A stretch of 8,419 bases of DNA from 2-02-FULL-46-13 sp036517235 (lineage in GTDB: Bacteria; Patescibacteriota; Minisyncoccia; Phycocordibacterales; DSPV01): contig DATDXL010000019.1 in the NCBI GenBank assembly GCA_036517235.1, positions 1 to 8,419 on the forward strand, in the 5' to 3' direction. The notes beneath the pieces were generated by a model, which was not told the origin of the DNA, searched no databases, and saw only the letters and a program-made list of their open reading frames with translations. Position numbers and translations under genes: made by a program. Shown here one piece after another: positions 6,041-8,419 of this stretch (its first letter is position 1; each line of letters starts with the position of its first letter).

Positions 6041-6279
6041 TATATTGCCTCTTTGAGCTTTTCCCCGCCGTACAATTCCGCTTCGATTTTTATAAGTGTC
6101 GCCTCGGGATTCTGTTTATATTCTTCATAGAGCTCAGGACGCGTTCTCACTATTTCCGAAAAGTTCCCTGAAAAATGTTTCCCTTCAGTCCACTCTGCTG
6201 CGGCATTATGATTGGAAAGACCTCGTCTTTTTGCCCATCGCTTCATAAGGTCGATTTGCATAAGATTGTGCAATCGCAT
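6040..6279 (-). CDS. Small unknown protein, 5' end probably frameshifted
   Basis: The intact frame gives 79 residues (MRLHNLMQIDLMKRWAKRRG...), soluble, helical and charged, ending in a Glu/Lys-rich tail; I do not recognise the family. The frame stays open 14 codons upstream of this ATG (GATKEEIERTPEQ looks coding) until TGA at 6321-6319, with no start codon between, and no Shine-Dalgarno precedes 6279. In another frame an ATG at 6329 reads MSLEEPQ and would join this frame if the A4 run at 6310-6307 had one more A, giving a 96-residue protein starting MSLEEPQKEEIERTPEQ. I infer that 6329 is the original start and that one base is missing, by error or mutation. It is the third gene after the ATPase. 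Confidence 0.6.
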   Translation of the reverse strand: MRLHNLMQIDLMKRWAKRRGLSNHNAAAEWTEGKHFSGNFSEIVRTRPELYEEYKQNPEATLIKIEAELYGGEKLKEAI

Positions 6280-6392
6280 CTGTTCAGGAGTTCTTTCTAT
6301 TTCTTCTTTTGTGGCTCCTCAAGACTCATTATGTCTAAACATTACACCTTTCTCGCGCAACAAACTAGTAACAGTACCTGCCAGCCCTATCC

Positions 6393-6734
6393 TTAGATTT
6401 TTAACCCTATTCTCAACCCAGATACTTGTCGTTCTCCGGCTTCTCGGGTACCCTTGTTGCCAAATTCAATATAGTGATCCCCTAAAGCAGAAGGCGGGAT
6501 CGTAACAGAAGCATCGTCAAAAAACTCCTGCTGTAACGCCATATCAGACATCTCAGCAAGACGTTTCTGTGCTTCTTCTGGAGTAAGGCCGGCGCTACCA
6601 GACTCAGTAAACGCTTTAGCACGCTCAGCGTTCTTCTCGTAAGAATCGCCTTCAACTTCAGGCGCTTCAACTGAAACTTCAGGAGAAAGGGCCTGCTCTG
6701 TTTCCGTACGCTCTCTACGTTCTGATTCTGGCAT
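6393..6734 (-). CDS. Small acidic unknown protein, C-terminus probably frameshifted
   Basis: The 113-residue product begins 8 bases after the stop of the ATPase gene. Residues 1-35 are Glu-rich and probably disordered; 36-75 look helical (GLTPEEAQKRLAEMSDMALQQEFF); DHYIEFGNKGTREAGERQ follows near 86-103. No known family was recognised. It ends abruptly at TAA (6395-6393) directly after an A5 run (6402-6398). One more A would continue the frame as NLRIGLAGTVTSLLREKG and onward for 26 residues, to a TGA at 6321-6319 that overlaps the predicted ATG of the next gene (6329) by 11 bases. That overlap makes the longer 138-residue form convincing. Alternatives are real truncation or programmed frameshifting. 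Confidence 0.65.
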   Translation of the reverse strand: MPESERRERTETEQALSPEVSVEAPEVEGDSYEKNAERAKAFTESGSAGLTPEEAQKRLAEMSDMALQQEFFDDASVTIPPSALGDHYIEFGNKGTREAGERQVSGLRIGLKI

Positions 6735-6742
6735 AAGCTATC

Positions 6743-8419
6743 TTAATTTGCTGCCGAAGCAGGTGGCGGGGGCGGCGCAACGAGGGCTGGTACGGTGGGC
6801 TTTGCGTAGCGCTTTAAAACTTCGGCTTCGATTTCCTCACGTGGCCGGCCAAATTTGAGATAGGAGAGCTCTTTGAGCTTGTCTGTCTGGGCCGGATTAC
6901 CTGCAGGCGGAGGAAGAGTCTCAATGTTAAAGGGTTTAACAGGCCTGCCATTTACTAAAAACTTGAGGTACGCATGGCGATTATCCAGATTGATGATGTC
7001 ACGTGCAGAAAAGACCGGCGCGAACTGCTTCTCCAGAAATTCCCCGTCTTCGGCGCCCACACGGAAACTTGCCATAGAACCGACGTTGCCGAATACCGCA
7101 TCTTTGATGCGCTCATCGAGCTGTTTGATGAACTGATGGGCAATATTGAGAGAAAGGCGATACTTCCTAGCTTCAGAGAGAATGACCGAGATGGAGTCGG
7201 TCGTCACATTTTGGAATTCGTCGATGTAGAGGTAAAAAGGCGCAGGATTTTGCGAGAGTGCATCGACGCGAGAGAGGGCTGCCATGAGAATCTTACCTAC
7301 GATGATAAGCCCCAGGAGATGCGAGTTGATATCCCCAAGACGTCCTTTGGAAAGATTAACGAGAAGGATCTTTCTGGAGTCCATGATCTCTCGGAAATTA
7401 AACGTGGATTTTTCCTGCGCGATGATGGGACGCATGATGTCGTTTGAAAGGAACCCGTCGAATTTAGAGGTGATGTAGGGAACGATGTTCTGGAGCGCTG
7501 CTTCGCCTCCGGCCTTTTCCGCCACTTCGCGCCAAAATTGCACGATGATGGGATTCTTGCACTTCGCGAGCTTCGCCGCCCTGAACGCTTTGTCGGAGAG
7601 CGTACGAGAGAGATCCACAAGCGTCGTCCCCGACTCGGGATCCTCGAGCACGAGAAGTGCGGCATGCCTGAAATATTGCTCGAACATAGGTCCTCCTACG
7701 GTCTTCATATCAAAGAGCTTGTTGAAGATGGAGAGCATCTCGTTGACCACGAATGTCTTCTGTTCGGGATAACGCTGGTCAAATTCAAGCATGTTAAGAC
7801 CCATGGGGCGGGCCACTGCTCCAGGGTCAAAATACACCACATCCTCGTAGCGGTTCGGCGGCACAAGAGCGAGGAGGTCCTGCACATCGGAACCATGCGG
7901 GTCGATAAAACAAACCCCTTCGCCGTTTTGGATGTCCTGCGCGACCATATTCTTCAAAAGCGTAGTCTTTCCGGTACCAGTCTGTCCGATACAATAGAAG
8001 TGACGCAGACGGTCTTCAGGCATCATGTAGATCCCTGTTTCTCTTCCACCATCTCGATTCAATCCAAGCAACAATCCTGATGCAGGCAGTCCAATGGGAG
8101 CGGCGGCAGTTCCTGCTTTGGCGACTTTGAGCTCCGGTGTCGCGCGAATGACGGTCGAGGGCAGATGGAACATGCTCGTCAGCTCGCGCAAGGAGACCGG
8201 GAGAACTCCTCTCTCTTGAGAGAGTCGGAACGAAAAGTTTCGGAGAAACTCATCAAGTCTTCCACCGTGCAGACGCTCAAAACGAATGCTGTTGCCGTGG
8301 GGGTTATCGAATTGGTTGAATGCCGATTCCATATCAGAGAGGATCTCTTGCGCTTCACCCTCGCTCCGAGAGCTCGCAATAAGTCGGATAGTGACATCGG
8401 CGATCGGACTCTCGCTCTT
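6743..8419 (-). CDS. TraG/VirD4/HerA-like ATPase, 5' end beyond the window
   Basis: The frame is open to the right edge; 558 C-terminal residues are visible. The segment upstream of the internal ATG at 8332 (ending RSEGEAQEILSDMESAF) looks coding, so the true start lies outside. Numbered from that internal Met, the P-loop is GQTGTGKT (116-123), FIDPHGSD follows at 142-149, the Walker B strand is FYLYIDEFQ (366-374), and the nearby NIAHQF (397-402) and GNVGSMASFRVG (415-426) fit hexameric DNA-pumping ATPases of the TraG/VirD4 and HerA/VirB4 class. The C-terminus is Pro/Ala-rich. Such stand-alone ATPases are common in CPR genomes and may move DNA or protein, but no relaxase or channel gene is visible here. 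Two small unknown genes follow in the same direction. Confidence 0.88.
   Translation of the reverse strand, partial: KSESPIADVTIRLIASSRSEGEAQEILSDMESAFNQFDNPHGNSIRFERLHGGRLDEFLRNFSFRLSQERGVLPVSLRELTSMFHLPSTVIRATPELKVAKAGTAAAPIGLPASGLLLGLNRDGGRETGIYMMPEDRLRHFYCIGQTGTGKTTLLKNMVAQDIQNGEGVCFIDPHGSDVQDLLALVPPNRYEDVVYFDPGAVARPMGLNMLEFDQRYPEQKTFVVNEMLSIFNKLFDMKTVGGPMFEQYFRHAALLVLEDPESGTTLVDLSRTLSDKAFRAAKLAKCKNPIIVQFWREVAEKAGGEAALQNIVPYITSKFDGFLSNDIMRPIIAQEKSTFNFREIMDSRKILLVNLSKGRLGDINSHLLGLIIVGKILMAALSRVDALSQNPAPFYLYIDEFQNVTTDSISVILSEARKYRLSLNIAHQFIKQLDERIKDAVFGNVGSMASFRVGAEDGEFLEKQFAPVFSARDIINLDNRHAYLKFLVNGRPVKPFNIETLPPPAGNPAQTDKLKELSYLKFGRPREEIEAEVLKRYAKPTVPALVAPPPPPASAAN

Noticed and set aside
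6319..6321. In-frame TGA near the 5' end of the small gene at 6040, suggesting UGA=Gly recoding
   Set aside because: The 459-, 203- and 558-residue frames contain no in-frame TGA and two other genes end in TGA, so the standard bacterial code fits. A missing base explains the case better.
1..8419. CRISPR array, tRNA or rRNA genes
   Set aside because: No regularly spaced repeats and no cloverleaf or conserved rRNA motifs were found on either strand by eye.

Overview
The window reads as a chromosomal segment of a Candidate Phyla Radiation bacterium (Patescibacteria, probably a Parcubacteria-type lineage). This is inferred from the compact translation operon, a nucleoside diphosphate kinase with extra internal segments, a stand-alone TraG/HerA-like ATPase followed by small unknown genes, and start codons that mostly lack a good Shine-Dalgarno sequence. 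No taxonomic marker was compared, so this is inference. TGA is a normal stop here: two genes end on it and the long genes have no in-frame TGA, which argues against the UGA=Gly code of Gracilibacteria and Absconditabacteria.

Bases 1-1394 (+ strand): infC, rpmI and rplT (IF3, L35, L20) in the classical order, closed by a strong hairpin terminator that also faces the convergent neighbour. Both gaps inside the operon hold inverted repeats that could serve autogenous control.

Bases 1402-3858 (- strand): a small HEAT-like repeat protein of unknown function behind a near-consensus sigma70-type promoter and a long hairpin-rich leader; then a 44-bp near-perfect palindrome; then a beta-CASP metallo-beta-lactamase nuclease.

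Bases 3988-5855: a small multi-pass membrane protein (- strand), about 850 bp without a credible protein gene, and ndk (- strand). The first 340 bases of the gene-free stretch form a dense chain of stable hairpins, two with GNRA-type loops on the + strand. It is the best candidate here for an unrecognised structured RNA. I could not match it to RNase P RNA, tmRNA, SRP RNA or a riboswitch.

Bases 5871-8419 (- strand): the 3' part of a TraG/VirD4/HerA-like ATPase gene, cut by the window edge, followed by two small unknown genes. Each small gene seems to lack a single A in an A-run. Restoring one A in each gives a longer first protein whose stop overlaps the start of the second, the arrangement expected of a translationally coupled operon. 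These may be sequencing errors or real mutations.
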